64,000 bases of DNA from positions 1,364,001 through 1,428,000 of the forward strand of contig NZ_CP023559.1 in assembly GCF_003006155.1 (NCBI RefSeq). The letters are read 5' to 3'. The first letter of the stretch is position 1. Every line of letters starts with the position of its first letter. Below are positions 9,236-19,096 of the stretch, piece after piece. Position numbers and translations under genes: made by a program. This stretch comes from Salinicola tamaricis. Its GTDB lineage: Bacteria > Pseudomonadota > Gammaproteobacteria > Pseudomonadales > Halomonadaceae. The notes beneath the pieces were generated by a model that was given only the letters and a program-made list of their open reading frames with translations, did no database searches and was not told the origin of the DNA.

Positions 9236-10001
9236 GATAGACAGCGACACCCCGGTAGTGGTATCGGTCTGGCTGGAGGCCCCCGGCGGCGGATTGTCGT
9301 TGAAGTCGGCCTCGTAGGAGAGCTTGAGCGCCAGAGCATCGTTCATCGCCACGACCAGCGCCGTCTCGGAACGCCCGATGATGTTCTCCCGTGACGACTC
9401 GGTGGCCAGGGTCTGAGTGAAGCGCGAGTTCTCGGAGAACTGCCAGCCGTAATCCAGCCCGCGTAGAACAGCGCCAGGTCGTCACTGCCGTCACCGGTGT
9501 ACTCGTCGTGACTACCCCGGGGCCGACCTCGACCGAAAGCGAGTGCGGCGGCCCTCGAGGAGCTGGCGGCCGTAGCCACCGATCAGCGTGCTCTGCGAGT
9601 CGTAGCCGGAGAAACGGTCCTTGTCCCAGCGCGCCAGTCCGAACAGATAGTTGGGCGGAGAGAGGTTGTAGCGCGTGCGGCCCTGGACGAGTACTCCTCG
9701 GCGGGAGGTCTCGTCATCGTCGCTGGCGCTCTTGGCCCCCACTTCAAGTTATAGGACCAGGCGCATCGAACCAGGTCATGTCGGCGCCGGCCCCGCAGGC
9801 TCCGCTGTGGCTGTTGCCGCTGATCTTGTGATAGCCCAGTTCGGCCTGCCCCTCGAACGGCTTCTCGGCCTCGGCCGGGTTGTCCAGCGCCTCGAAATCA
9901 TCGAGCTGGGCCTGGGCGCCGCCGGCCAGCGCCAGCAACCCGGCACCCAGCAGCCACTGCCGGACCCGCCCCAGCATCTTCGGTCGTCCTTGATGAATCA
10001 C
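9215..10001 (-). CDS. DUF481 (YdiY-like) outer-membrane protein, multiply frameshifted
   Basis: Signal peptide (GLLALAGGAQAQ) followed by DUF481 barrel sequence spread over three frames: AELGYHKISGNSHS, then ASDDDETSRRGVLVQGRTRYNLS, NYLFGLARWDKDRFSGYDSQ, and finally SHDEYTGDGSDDLALFYAG and the ending GVSLSIT. E. coli YdiY is known as a salt-induced outer-membrane protein of this family. Single-base losses near 9765, 9745, 9540 and 9455 account for the breaks. A GTG start at 10001 with AAAGGAGG five bases upstream is preferred over a later ATG. The last residues are uncertain because of the 20-bp duplication across the stop. Confidence 0.7.
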
Positions 10002-10148
10002 GTACGCCTCCTTTCTGACTGCCATGAACGCTACTGCCGTTTCGCACCCGGCCGGGCGGCAGGAAGCGCGCCCCGCCGCGGCGCGGTCAGGCGAAAACGG
10101 GGGATATAGACCACTAGCTCTTTAGAAGGTGCGGCAGCAACCAGGGTG

Positions 10149-10186
10149 TGTACGAAAAACCAACGCGCGTAAACCGTTCTCGTACA
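10149..10186. repeat. Inverted repeat TGTACGA...TCGTACA
   Basis: Seven-base arms at 10149-10155 and 10180-10186 with a 24-nt spacer, in the leader of the DUF481 gene. It could be a regulator site or leader hairpin. No binding family is recognised. Confidence 0.4.
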
Positions 10187-10231
10187 AAGCCTGGCGTGAG
10201 CGGCGCGGCAAGCCGGCCGTGGGGCTGGGGC

Positions 10232-10262
10232 AAAAAAATGGCGAGCCAATGGCTCGCCAAGC
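10232..10262 (-). terminator. Rho-independent terminator with seven-T tail
   Basis: On the minus strand a 9-bp stem (TGGCGAGCC / GGCTCGCCA, loop of 3) is followed by seven Ts. It is the strongest intrinsic terminator in the window. It lies 209 nt past the stop of the PLP enzyme gene at 10471, so it ends either a long 3' UTR or a separate short transcript. Confidence 0.85.
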
Positions 10263-10390
10263 TTCCGTCTGTGAATAAGGTCTCTTACCCGACGGAAGAG
10301 CGCTCGGGTGGGCCACCACCGCCGCGGGCGATGGCCAAAGTAGAGAGGCGTCGACGTTGGCACGGGGCACCCGCATCGCTCACCGGGTGC
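10232..10390 (-). ncRNA. Candidate small RNA between the PLP-enzyme and DUF481 genes
   Basis: No convincing protein is encoded in 10002-10470. On the minus strand a promoter-like pair (TTGACG, 17-nt gap, TAACTT at 10420-10392) is followed about 130 nt later by the seven-T terminator. Between them is a second stem (CTTCCGTC at 10262-10269 with GACGGAAG at 10291-10298). This layout resembles an independent or 3'-UTR-derived sRNA. It does not resemble 4.5S, 6S or tmRNA. It could simply be the 3' UTR of the upstream gene. Confidence 0.3.
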
Positions 10391-10391
10391 C

Positions 10392-10441
10392 AAGTTAAGC
10401 GAGCGGGATGCTGGCGTCAATATTTATGGAAAGGATTTCCA
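10392..10441 (-). promoter_or_regulatory. Promoter-like pair with an IclR-type palindrome
   Basis: TGGAAAGGATTTCCA at 10427-10441 matches the E. coli IclR consensus TGGAAATNATTTCCA at all but one defined position. It sits just upstream of a TTGACG / TAACTT pair with a 17-nt spacer (minus strand). An IclR-family gene lies 1.4 kb away at 11800-12558. Visual match only. Confidence 0.4.
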
Positions 10442-10470
10442 ATTTTGTGATGCGGCATGTCAGGGCAGCA

Positions 10471-11707
10471 TCAGAAGCAGGTTTCCAGGTCTCCTCGACG
10501 TTTCAGGTCGGCATCCACCAGCAGCAGGCGACGCCACTTGTCGAAGGTCAGACAGGGGTGCGAGGTGCCGAAGGCGATCACGTCACCCACCGCGATCTCG
10601 GTGCCGGCGGGCAGCTCGAGAAACAGATGCTGATCCATGATGTGCACGCTGCGCCAGCCGTCGACCGCGCACGGCGTCGCCTGCCCCTGGGGATAGCGGC
10701 GCAGGGCGATGGGCAGATCCGGCTCATGACCGATGTCGCGCTTGCCCAGGGCGACGATCGCGCGCCCCGGTTCGGGCAGCGACTGCACCTGGGCGAACAC
10801 CTCCAACGCCGGCTGCAGCTCACCGGCGAGCTGCGGATGGCGCGACTTGACGTCGGCCATGGCGCCGGCATAGAGCTTATGGTCGTGAACCACGTAGCAG
10901 CCGGGGCGCAGCACCGGCGTGTAGTGCTGGCGCAGCTCGGCGCGGTCGAAACCTTCGGCGATCAGATCGAACCACTTGGAGCCCGAGGCGGTGACGATCG
11001 GCGCCTCGCGCGCCAGGCCCCGCTCTCGCGCAGGCTGCGCACCGTCTCACCAGCCGTGCGGCGTAGGCGCGCACCGCCGCGACCTCGTCGCCGCCGTGGA
11101 TCAGCCCTTCGTAGCCCTCGACCCCCACCAGCGCCAGCGCCGGCTCGGCGGCGATCGCCGCCACCACCGCCGCGACCTGATCAGCGTCGCGACAGCCACA
11201 GCGCCCGCCGGCGACACCCAACTCCACCAGTACCTGCAGACGCAGCCCGCGGGTGGCGAAGAAGGCACCCAGCGCACGCACGTTGTCGACCCCATCCACC
11301 ACGCAGTAGTAATCCAGCCCCGCGGCGATGGCATCCGCCACCAGCGCCATGTTGGGCTCGCCGACCAGCTGATTGACCATCAGCACGCGCTCGATGCCGT
11401 GGGCGTGGGCCGCCGCTGTCTGTACCGCGGTGGCCAGGGTGATACCCCAGGCCCCCGCCGCCAGCTGACGCTTGAATAGCTCAGGCGTCATGGTGGTCTT
11501 GCCGTGGGGCGCCAGTTCGGCGCCATGGTCGGCAGCAAAGCGCTGCATCCAGGCGATGTTGTGGGCCAGCGCCGGTGCCAGCACCACCGCCGCCGGTAGC
11601 GGCACATCGCGCAGCAGCTTGGCCGGCGTCGACGCGCCGTACGGCGTGCCTTTCTCGATCACGGGGACACTACTGATCACGGAAACAGGACTGAGCGGGT
11701 GGTGCAT
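10471..11707 (-). CDS. D-serine dehydratase-like / D-threonine aldolase-like PLP enzyme (amino acid deaminase), two frameshifts
   Basis: About 412 residues after repair. The N-terminal alanine-racemase-type barrel carries the PLP lysine in APHGKTTMTPELF. The C-terminal D-Ser_dehydrat domain carries the zinc-site motif GTSHPCLTFDKW. Family members deaminate or cleave D-serine or D-threonine in the cytoplasm. As written the frame breaks near 11048 and 11012; two added bases reconnect RLV with TVRSLRE and EAPIVTASGSKWFDL. The start is at MHHPLS, with GGAGG six bases upstream. Its position beside an IclR regulator, a polar amino-acid ABC transporter and a D-aminoacylase supports a D-amino-acid role; the exact substrate is unknown. 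Confidence 0.8.
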
Positions 11708-11799
11708 GACGGGCCTCCAGGGGCAGAGCGAAAGCTGCCAGAGAAAAGATGACAGCACGGGCAGAGAACCAGCGACGCCAGCGCCGGCCGGTACTCGGC

Positions 11800-12558
11800 T
11801 CAGTCACCGCGTGACAGCGTCGTGGCGGCCTCGCGCAGAGCCTCGACGAGAGCCTCGCGGCGTGCCTGATCGGCATTGCGCCCTACGGTGAAGCAGAGCG
11901 TTGCGCGGGCGACGGTATCGCCCTCGTGAATGGGTACCGCCATGCAGCAGGCGAAGCTGTCCACCAGCCCTTCGGTGAGCGCATAGCCGCGCTGGCGCGT
12001 GTGTTCGATCTCGGCGAGGAAGGCATCGATATCGATCTGCTCACCGCTGGGCAGCACGAAATCGGCCTCCGGCACCAAACCCAGGATCGCCTCCCGCGGC
12101 ATGCCGCCCAGCAGCACGCGCCCCGAGGCGGTCCACGGGATCGGCACCTTGACCCCGACCTCGGAACTGATCCGAAACGGCCGCGCACCGTTCTCGTTGA
12201 GCATGACGGTGTACTTGTCACCGTCGAGCATGCACAGCTGCGTGGTCTCGTCGAAGCGCGCCGAGAGCTGGCGCATCACCGGCCGCGCCCGGCGCAGCAG
12301 ATCGTTGTGGTCAGCGTAGTCGAGGCCGAAGTAGTGCATCGCACGGCCGAAGAAGATACGCCCGTCGCTGCCGGTCTCCAGCCAGCCGGCCTCGCTGAGC
12401 AGATTGATCAGCTCATAGACGCTGGAGCGTGGCGCACCGGTGGCCGCCATCAGCTCCTTGGGCGTCATCGGTTCGCGATGCAGATGTAGCTGTTCGCACA
12501 GCGAGATGACGCGGTCGACGCCGCGCGCTCGGGCCGTCGATGTCGTGGATTGACGCAT
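11800..12558 (-). CDS. IclR-family transcriptional regulator
   Basis: A 252-residue protein with an N-terminal winged helix-turn-helix (PMTPKELMAATGAPRSSVYELINLL) and an IclR effector domain (PWTASGRVLLGGMPRE, RGYALTEGLVDSFACCMAVPI). The start has AGAGGTGAT upstream. It lies between the PLP enzyme gene (same strand, 92 nt) and the divergent ABC transporter operon, so it probably controls one or both. The 12.56-12.82 kb gap holds an inverted repeat and 17-bp iterons that are candidate operators. Confidence 0.92.
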   Translation of the reverse strand: MRQSTTSTARARGVDRVISLCEQLHLHREPMTPKELMAATGAPRSSVYELINLLSEAGWLETGSDGRIFFGRAMHYFGLDYADHNDLLRRARPVMRQLSARFDETTQLCMLDGDKYTVMLNENGARPFRISSEVGVKVPIPWTASGRVLLGGMPREAILGLVPEADFVLPSGEQIDIDAFLAEIEHTRQRGYALTEGLVDSFACCMAVPIHEGDTVARATLCFTVGRNADQARREALVEALREAATTLSRGD

Positions 12559-12677
12559 ATCACCTCTTCGTTGGCCGGCATGAGAGGCCAGGGTAACCAA
12601 CACCGATTGCCGGGATACGCCCCTCTTGCGCGGCGGACGGGAATGCGCGCAGTATAGATTTTCCGGTAAACCAGACA

Positions 12678-12745
12678 ACAGTCCGAAATATCGGACAACC
12701 GATTGCTTCAGACAGCCGATCGTTTCAAACAGCCGATCATGTCAG
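12678..12745. repeat. 17-bp iteron array with embedded 16-bp palindrome
   Basis: Three 17-bp units begin at 12695, 12712 and 12729, each starting ACARCCGATY and ending with a TTCAR/GTCAG-like tail. A degenerate fourth unit starts at 12678. GTCCGAAATATCGGAC (12681-12696) is an inverted repeat with 6-bp arms. The array lies in the divergent promoter region between the IclR gene and the ABC transporter. Repeat structure is seen directly; regulatory function is inferred. Confidence 0.75.
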
Positions 12746-12819
12746 ACAGACAGGAACGCCGGATCACAGCCGCACACAGCAGCAGCCGCAAACAACATCA
12801 ACAACAGGTGAGCCTACAA

Positions 12820-13654
12820 ATGACCACGATCCACAAGATGCTGGGCGCCATCTCGGTATTCGCCCTCTCCTCGATGAGCGTCGCCGCGTGCACGCCGACA
12901 CCCTGCAGGACGTGCTCGCGCGCGGCGAGCTGTCGTCGGCACCGGCAGCGCCAATCCGCCTGGCACTTCACCCAGAATGGACAGACCGTAGGCTTCGATG
13001 CCGAATCGGTCATATCCTGGCCCAAGGGCTGTTCAACGACCCCAGCAAGGTGCGCTTCGTCAATCAATCGTCCGATGCGCGCATCCCCAACCTGCTGACC
13101 AACAAGGTCGATATTTCCTGCCAGGCGATGACCGTGACCGCGGCGCGGGCCCAGCAGGTTGCGTTCACCGTGCCCTACTACCGTGAAGGCGTCGGCCTGC
13201 TGATGCTCGACGGCGGCGACTATGCCGACTACCCCGCGCTCAAGGCGGCCGGTAGCGACATCACGGTGGCGGTGCTGCAGAACGTCTACGCCGAGCAGAT
13301 GGTGCATCAGGCCCTCCCCGAGGCGAAGGTGGACCAGTACGAGAGCCAGAACCTGATCTATCAGGCGCTCAACTCCCACCGCGCTGACGCCGTGGCCACC
13401 GACCTCTCCACGCTGAAGTGGTACATGAAGAACAACAGCGGCCGCTATATCGACGCCGGCTACGCCTGGAACCCGCAGTCCTACGCCTGCGCGGTTTGTG
13501 CGCCGACGACGCCCGCTGGCTGCAGTTCGTCAACACCACCCTCGAGCAGGCGATGAACGGGGTCGAGTTCGAGCGCTACGCCGCGGCTTTCGAGCAGTGG
13601 TTCGGCGAGCGCCCGCCGGCGCCCGAGACCGGTTTCCCCAGCGAGATGCGCTGA
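12820..13654 (+). CDS. Amino-acid ABC transporter substrate-binding protein (family 3), frameshifted
   Basis: A periplasmic solute-binding protein of 279 residues after repair, with a signal peptide (MTTIHKMLGAISVFALSSMS). SBP_bac_3 features are spread over three frames: HADTLQDVLARGEL, HFTQNGQTVGFDAE, KVDISCQAMTVTAARAQQVAF, VPYYREGVGLLM and the C-terminal DDARWLQFVNTTLEQAM. Five single-base losses (near 12887, 12932, 12959, 13005 and 13500) explain the breaks and make the length an exact multiple of three. First gene of a four-gene polar amino-acid importer; the substrate may be a D- or N-acyl amino acid judging by neighbours. Confidence 0.82.
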
Positions 13655-13724
13655 ACTCCGGGGCCCCGCGCCAGCCTCTGGCGCGGGGGTCTGTCCTCGA
13701 ATCGCCGCCGGTGAATGAACTGTC

Positions 13725-14391
13725 ATGAGCTATCACTTCAACTTCGCTCCGATCCTGGCGCAGTGGCCATTGCTGCTGAGCGGTATCGGGCTGGGCCTGC
13801 TGCTGGCGCTGGTCTCCATCGCGATCGGCTCGCTACTGGGGCTGGCCGTCGCCTTCGCCACCCGAGCACCGAGCCGCTGGCTGGCGACCTCGCCTTCGCC
13901 TGGATCTCGATCCTGCGCAATCTGCCGATTCTGGTGATCGTGCTGTTCCTGTTCTTCGGCATGCCCCAGTTGGGCCTGTCGCTGGACAAGATCAGCAGCT
14001 TCATCCTCCGCTCGCTCTGTCGCTCTACACCAGCGCCTACATGGCCGAGGTCTTCCGCGCCGGGCTGCTGAGCGTGCCACCGGGTCTGATCGAGGCGGGC
14101 CAGGCGATCGGCCTGACCCGGTCGCGCATTCAGCGCGATATCGTGCTGCCAATCATGTTCCGCAACGCGCTGCCGGCGTTCGGCAACAACTTCGTCTCGC
14201 TGTTCAAGGACACTTCGCTGGCCGCCACCATCGCGGTGCCGGAGCTGACCTACTATGCGCGCAAGATCAACTCCGAAACCTTCCGTGTGATCGAGGTGTG
14301 GCTGGTCGCCTCGCTGCTCTACATCGTGCTGCTACGCCATCACGCTGATTCTGCGGGCGCTGGAGAAGCGCCTGGTCCTGAGGCGAACTGA
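13725..14391 (+). CDS. Amino-acid ABC transporter permease 1 (HisM/HisQ type), frameshifted
   Basis: Inner-membrane permease of about 222 residues after repair. The helices and the EAA-loop motif (VPPGLIEAGQAIGLTRSRIQRDIVLP) are typical of polar amino-acid permeases. Breaks near 13888, 14008, 14335 and close to the stop move the frame. Before repair, one frame runs without a stop into the next permease; this is judged an artefact, not a fusion. It pairs with the second permease that starts 2 nt after it. Confidence 0.8.
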
Positions 14392-14392
14392 G

Positions 14393-15067
14393 ATGCAGTG
14401 GGACTACTTCTTCGACCAGGTGCTCAGCCACCGGGATGCGTTGCTGCAGGGCACCGCGGTCACTATCGGCGTCTCACTCTCGGCCATCGTCGCGGGCACG
14501 CTGCTGGGCATCGCGATCGGGGTCGCCGTGACCTACGGCATCAAGCCGCTGCGCTGGCCGGCGCGCGCCTACATCGACATCATCCGTGGTACCCCGGTGC
14601 TGGTCCTGGTGCTCGCCACTTTCTATATCTCGTCTGCCGTGGGTCTCGATCTGGGCGCCTTCCAGGCCGGGGTGCTGGCGCTGACGCTGTTCTGCGCCTC
14701 ACATGTCGGCGAGATCCTGCGCGGCGCCCTGCAGGCGCTGCCGCGTGGGCAGATCGAAGCCGGCCGCGCCATCGGTCTCACCTTCGGTGGCATCTTTCGC
14801 CACATTCTGTTCCCCCAGGCGCTGCGCTACGCACTGCCGACCTGGATCACCGCCGCGGTGGAGATGGTCAAGGCGTCCACCCTGCTCTCCGTGATCGGCG
14901 TCGCCGAGCTGCTGCTCACCACCCAGCAGATCATCAGCAACAATTTTCTCAATATGCAGTTCTACCTGCTCGCGGGGCTGATCTATTTCCTGATCGACTT
15001 CGCCATCGAGCAGGTCGGACGCTACGTCGGCCGGCGTCTCGACCGCCCCGCCAGGAGAACGACATGA
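14393..15067 (+). CDS. Amino-acid ABC transporter permease 2 (HisM/HisQ type)
   Basis: Intact 224-residue inner-membrane permease starting [11 protein letters not shown], with about five transmembrane helices and the cytoplasmic EAA motif ([22 protein letters not shown]) that contacts the ATPase. It starts just past the first permease and overlaps the ATPase start by 4 nt, so the importer is translationally coupled. Confidence 0.93.
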   Translation: MQWDYFFDQVLSHRDALLQGTAVTIGVSLSAIVAGTLLGIAIGVAVTYGIKPLRWPARAYIDIIRGTPVLVLVLATFYISSAVGLDLGAFQAGVLALTLFCASHVGEILRGALQALPRGQIEAGRAIGLTFGGIFRHILFPQALRYALPTWITAAVEMVKASTLLSVIGVAELLLTTQQIISNNFLNMQFYLLAGLIYFLIDFAIEQVGRYVGRRLDRPARRTT

Positions 15068-15827
15068 CTCCCATCGTGGAAGTGCGCGCGCTGCACAAAC
15101 GCTTCGGCGAACTCGAGGTGCTCAAAGGCATCGACCTCGTGGTGAACGAGGGCGAAGTGGTCTCGACATCGGCTCCAGCGGTTCGGGCAAGACCACCCTG
15201 CTGCGCTGCCTCAATCTGCTCGAAGAGTTCCACCAGGGCGAGGTGCGGATCGGCGGCGAGAGCATCGGCTATCGCCAGCGCAACGGCCAGCGCGTGCGCG
15301 CCAGCGAGCGCGAGATCGCCGGCCAGCGGGCGATGACCGGCATGGTGTTCCAGGCGTTCAACCTGTTTCCGCACATGAGCGCGCTGGACAACGTCACCCT
15401 CGGCCTCACTCGGGTGCGCGGCATGCCCAGGCGTCAGGCGGTGGAGCTGGCCGACCACTGGCTGGAGCGGGTAGGCATGCTAGAGCGCCGCGATCACCGC
15501 CCCGCCCAGCTCTCCGGCGGCCAGCAGCAGCGGGTCGCGATCGCCCGCGCCATTGCCATGAACCCCCGCGTGATGCTGTTCGACGAAGCGACTTCGGCGC
15601 TCGATCCGGAGCGGGTCGGCGAAGTGCTCGAGACCATTCGCAGTCTCGCCCAGGAGGGCATGACCATGGTGCTGGTCACCCATGAGATGCGCTTTGCCCG
15701 CGATGTCTCCGACAAGGTGGTGTTCATGGATAGCGGCCGCATCGCCGAGCAGGGTCCGCCCGCGACGCTGTTCTCGACCCCCGAGTCACCACGGCTGCAG
15801 GCATTTCTCAAGACCTCATCACTGTGA
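15064..15827 (+). CDS. Amino-acid ABC transporter ATP-binding protein (GlnQ/HisP type), one frameshift
   Basis: A 254-residue ATPase after repair. Walker A (GSSGSGKTT) becomes readable only when one base is added near 15165. The signature [14 protein letters not shown], Walker [13 protein letters not shown] and the switch histidine VTHEM are intact. The ATG has AGGAGA upstream and overlaps the stop of permease 2. It energises the polar amino-acid importer encoded just upstream. Confidence 0.9.
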
Positions 15828-15881
15828 CAGCGAGCGCTTCGCCACGATGGGCCGGGGCCGACGCTGCGCGTCGACGACGGT

Positions 15882-15899
15882 GATAAGAGAATCATTTTC
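15882..15899. promoter_or_regulatory. Fur-box-like or RpiR operator-like sequence
   Basis: GATAAGAGAATCATTTTC aligns with the Fur consensus GATAATGATAATCATTATC with one gap and two mismatches. It also forms AGAGA...TCTCT arms with the following bases up to 15909. It lies about 80 nt upstream of the RpiR-family gene, so autoregulation by that protein is an equal alternative. Confidence 0.3.
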
Positions 15900-15977
15900 A
15901 CGAATCTCTCAATCAGGATAAAAACTAATAAGCATGCGTCCCCAGCCCGACACTGGCTATCGCCAGAGGAGATCTCC

Positions 15978-16840
15978 GTGAGCCAGCAGATCGACATTCT
16001 GTCGTTGATCACCGCCCGTCTTCCCAGCCTGCGCGCCGCCGAGCGCAAGGTCGCCGGGCTGATCTTCGACGATATCGATTTCGTCGCCGAAGCGAGCATC
16101 GGCCAGATTGCCGCCCGCGCCGGGGTCAGCGACGCCACGGTGACCCGCTTCGCCCGAGCGGTGGCGTGCCGCAACGTGCGCGACCTCAAGACCCGCCTGA
16201 CCCGAGCCCTGGCCGCAGGGCGCCGTTTCATCCAGGAGGCGAACGAGGAGGATGGCCTCGGCGTGATCTACGACAGCGCCACCCAGACCCTGGCGCTCAA
16301 CCGCACGCTGATGGAGCAGGCCGACGTCGAGGGTGCGGTAGAGATGCTCGATGGCGCCCGCCAGATCCTGGTTTTCGGCGCCGGCGGCGGCTCCACGGTG
16401 ATGGCCCAGGAGCTGCAGTTCCGGCTGGTGCGGCTGGGCTATGCGATCAGCGCCTATCCGCAGGCGCTGCTGCCACGTATGGTCGCCGCCACCTGGAGCC
16501 GGAAGACGTGGTGGTGGCGCTCTCGACCAGCGGCTACACCCCCGAGATCAACGATGCCGCCGAGTTGGCCCGCGAATACGGCGCACGCGTGATCGCGATC
16601 ACCGCGGTCGGCTCGCCGCTGGCCGGCATCGCCGATCTGGCGCTGCCGCTGGCCTCACGGGAGACCGACTTCATCTATTTTCCATCGTCGTCACGCTACG
16701 CCATGATGGCCGCCGTCGACATGCTGGCGCTGGGCCTGGCGCTACGCCACCGGTCGCGGACCCGCGACAAGCTGCGGCGGCTCAAGATCACCCTCGATGC
16801 CCATCGCGGTGGCGACAATCGCCAGCCGCTCGGCGACTGA
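15978..16840 (+). CDS. MurR/RpiR-family transcriptional regulator, one frameshift
   Basis: 287 residues after repair. N-terminal RpiR helix-turn-helix (SIGQIAARAGVSDATVTRFARAV) and C-terminal SIS sugar-isomerase-like effector domain (ILVFGAGGGSTVMAQELQFRL, VVALSTSGYTPEINDAAELA). One base is missing near 16495, between AAT and LEPEDVVVALSTSG. GTG start with AGAGGAG upstream. It precedes the D-aminoacylase, RidA and symporter genes and likely controls them. Confidence 0.88.
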
Positions 16841-16856
16841 GCCGCCAGGAGCCGAC

Positions 16857-18331
16857 ATGCCCCACCAGCACGACCTGCTGATCCGCGGCGCCAGTCTCAT
16901 CGATGGCAGCGGCCGCGACGCCTTCGTCGCCGATGTCGCCATCGACGGCGAGCGTATCGTCGCCGTGGGCGACCTGGCCGAGGCCCGCGGCCGCGAGGAG
17001 ATCGCGGCCGCGGGGCTGACCCTGACCCCTGGCTTCATCGACGTTCATACCCACGACGACATCAATGTCATCCGCACCCCAGAGATGCTGCCCAAGCTCT
17101 CCCAGGGGGTCACCACCGTGGTGGTCGGCAACTGCGGCATCAGCGCCAGCCCGGTCAGCCTCGACGGCGAGGTGCCGGACCCGATGAACCTGCTCGGACG
17201 CGCCGAGGATTTCCGCTACCCCACCTTCGCCGCCTACGCCGAGGCGGTGACCACGGCGCGCCCCGGCGTCAACGTCGCCGCGCTGATCGGCACACCAGTC
17301 TGCGCAGCCAGGTGATGGACCGCTTCGACCGTTCCGCCAGCCCGGCCGAGTCGCCACCATGCGCGCCCAGCTCGAGACCGCCCTGGCCGAGGGCGCGCTG
17401 GGGCTCTCCTCGGGGCTCGCCTACCGCAATGCCCTTCCACGCCACCAGCGCCGAGATGAACGCGCTGGTCGAGGCGGTGGGGCACGCCGGCGGCGTCTAT
17501 ACCACGCATCTGCGTAACGAATTCGCCGGGCTGCCCGCGGCGATGGAGGAAGCCTTCGCCACCGCCGCCCATGGCCAGGCGCCGCTGGTGATCTCGCATC
17601 TCAAGTGCGCCGGTGCCGGCAACTGGGGCAATGCGCCGCTGGCGCTGGCCAAGCTCGACGACGCCGCGCGCCGTCACGGCGTGCACTGCGACTGCTACCC
17701 CTACACCGCCGGCTCCTCGACGCTGGACCTGGGCCAGGTCACCGACGAGATCGAGATCTTCATCACCTGGTCCGACCCGCACCCAGAGATGGCACGTCAG
17801 CCGCTGAAGACGATCGCCGCGCAGTGGAAGCTGTCGCTGGAAGACGCCGCGCGGCGGCTGCAGCCGGCCGGCGCGATCTACCACAACATGAGCGAAGCGG
17901 ACATGCGCCAGGTGCTGACGCACCCGCTATCGATGGTGGGCTCCGACGGCCTACCCAACGATCCGCATCCGCACCCGCGGCTATGGGGTGCCTTCCCGCG
18001 GGTGCTGGCGCATTACAGCCGTGACCTGCAACTGCTGCCGCTAGCCGCGGCGGTACGCAAGATGACCGGGCTCTCCGCCGCCAACTTCGGCCTCAGCGAC
18101 CGCGGCGAGATCCGCCCCGGCGCCTTCGCCGACCTGGTGCTGTTCGACCTCGACAACCTCGAGGACACCGCCACCTACAGTGCGCCGATCGCCACGGCCT
18201 GCGGCATCGAGCTGGTGGTGGTCAATGGCGTGATCGGCTATCGCCACGGCCAGGCCTGCGCCCCCCGTGGCGGGCGCCTGCTGCGGCGCGAGGTGCGGCT
18301 TTCATCGCGCCCCTCGCGGCCCGCCGCCTGA
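16857..18331 (+). CDS. N-acyl-D-amino-acid deacylase (D-aminoacylase), frameshifted
   Basis: Amidohydrolase-superfamily enzyme of roughly 490 residues that releases D-amino acids from N-acyl-D-amino acids. Seen: the metal site DVHTHDD, the characteristic cysteine stretch VVGNCGIS, THLRNE, ISHLKCAG and the late aspartate VGSDGLPNDPHPHP. The frame breaks near 17290, 17352 and about 17430; single added bases give IGHTSLRSQVMD and VATMRAQLETALAEGALGLSSGLAY. At least one more indel is needed to keep the frame. AGGAG precedes the ATG, which lies 16 nt after the RpiR gene. Its product would feed the PLP enzyme at 10471-11707. Confidence 0.87.
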
Positions 18332-18342
18332 TATGCCACATC

Positions 18343-18365
18343 GGCCCCGCGCGTCGCGCGGGGCC
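18343..18365 (+). terminator. GC-rich hairpin after the D-aminoacylase gene
   Basis: Ten-base-pair stem GGCCCCGCGC / GCGCGGGGCC with a 3-nt loop, between the deacylase stop and the RidA ribosome site. No long T-run, so it may attenuate and not fully stop transcription into RidA. Confidence 0.5.
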
Positions 18366-18392
18366 TTCCCTGACCCAGAGAGGAGATTTTTC

Positions 18393-18785
18393 ATGAGCAT
18401 CAAGCGTTATGGCGTCGAAGGCGGCGTCGGCACCGGCGGCCAGAAGCTGCCCTTCGCCCGCGCCACCGAAGCGGGCGGCTGGCTGTTCGTATCAGGCCAG
18501 ACACCGATGACCGACGGTGAAGTGGTCGAGGGCAGCATCGTCGAGCAGTCGCGGCTGGCCTTCGCCAACTGTCTGAAGATCGCCGAGGAGGCCGGCTATG
18601 GCGTCGAGGACGTCGTCCATGTCACTGCGGTGCTGACCGACGCGCGCTACTTCAGCTCGTTCAACAAGGTGTTCAAGGAAGTGTTCGGCGACCACCCGCC
18701 GGCGCGGATCTGCAGCGTCCAGGACCTGGTGGTGGACTGCAAGGTGGAGGTCGACATCAAGTGCTATCGCGCCGATCGCGTTTGA
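18393..18785 (+). CDS. RidA-family enamine/imine deaminase
   Basis: Intact 130-residue RidA/YjgF/UK114 protein. Members hydrolyse reactive 2-aminoacrylate and related imines made by PLP dehydratases, which fits the D-serine-dehydratase-like gene nearby. The core WLFVSGQTP, DVVHVTAVLTDARYFSSFN and PPARICSV with the active arginine are present. AGAGGAG ribosome site. It follows the D-aminoacylase and precedes the sodium symporter. Confidence 0.9.
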   Translation: MSIKRYGVEGGVGTGGQKLPFARATEAGGWLFVSGQTPMTDGEVVEGSIVEQSRLAFANCLKIAEEAGYGVEDVVHVTAVLTDARYFSSFNKVFKEVFGDHPPARICSVQDLVVDCKVEVDIKCYRADRV

Positions 18786-19096
18786 TAAATGCCTGCACGG
18801 ACGCATCGCTTTGTTGCACGGTACTCGGGAACTCGCCTAACCCCCAGTTATGTCTCGCTCCCTGTGTGCCGTGCGCCTAGCGCTGCATTCCGCTCGGCTA
18901 TTTATCCGATTTTCTTGGCGCTGGCCAAAGCTTCGATAGTCAGCAGTGAAGCTTTGGAAGGCAAGTTCGAGTAACAGCAAGAAAGGTGGTCGCGCCCCGG
19001 CAAGGGCGCGACCGCAGTGAAAAACCCCACAGGACATGACATTTCACACTGCGCCGGTCGCGGCAACGACCGGGAGGACAATTATAAGAGGTCGCC
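18786..19096. other. Gene-free gap with two stem-loops
   Basis: No protein is supported here. CCAAAGCTTC (18925-18934) pairs with GAAGCTTTGG (18948-18957) across 13 nt. GGTCGCGCCC (18988-18997) pairs with GGGCGCGACC (19004-19013), a likely terminator for the RidA transcript. The first inverted repeat could be an operator for the symporter gene. Confidence 0.55.

Noticed and set aside
12678-12745. CRISPR array
   Set aside because: Units are 17 bp, directly adjacent and without spacers; no cas genes nearby.
13725-15067. Fusion of the two amino-acid permeases
   Set aside because: One frame at the end of permease 1 runs without stop into permease 2, but only because of indels; each has a complete family-length reading and its own start.
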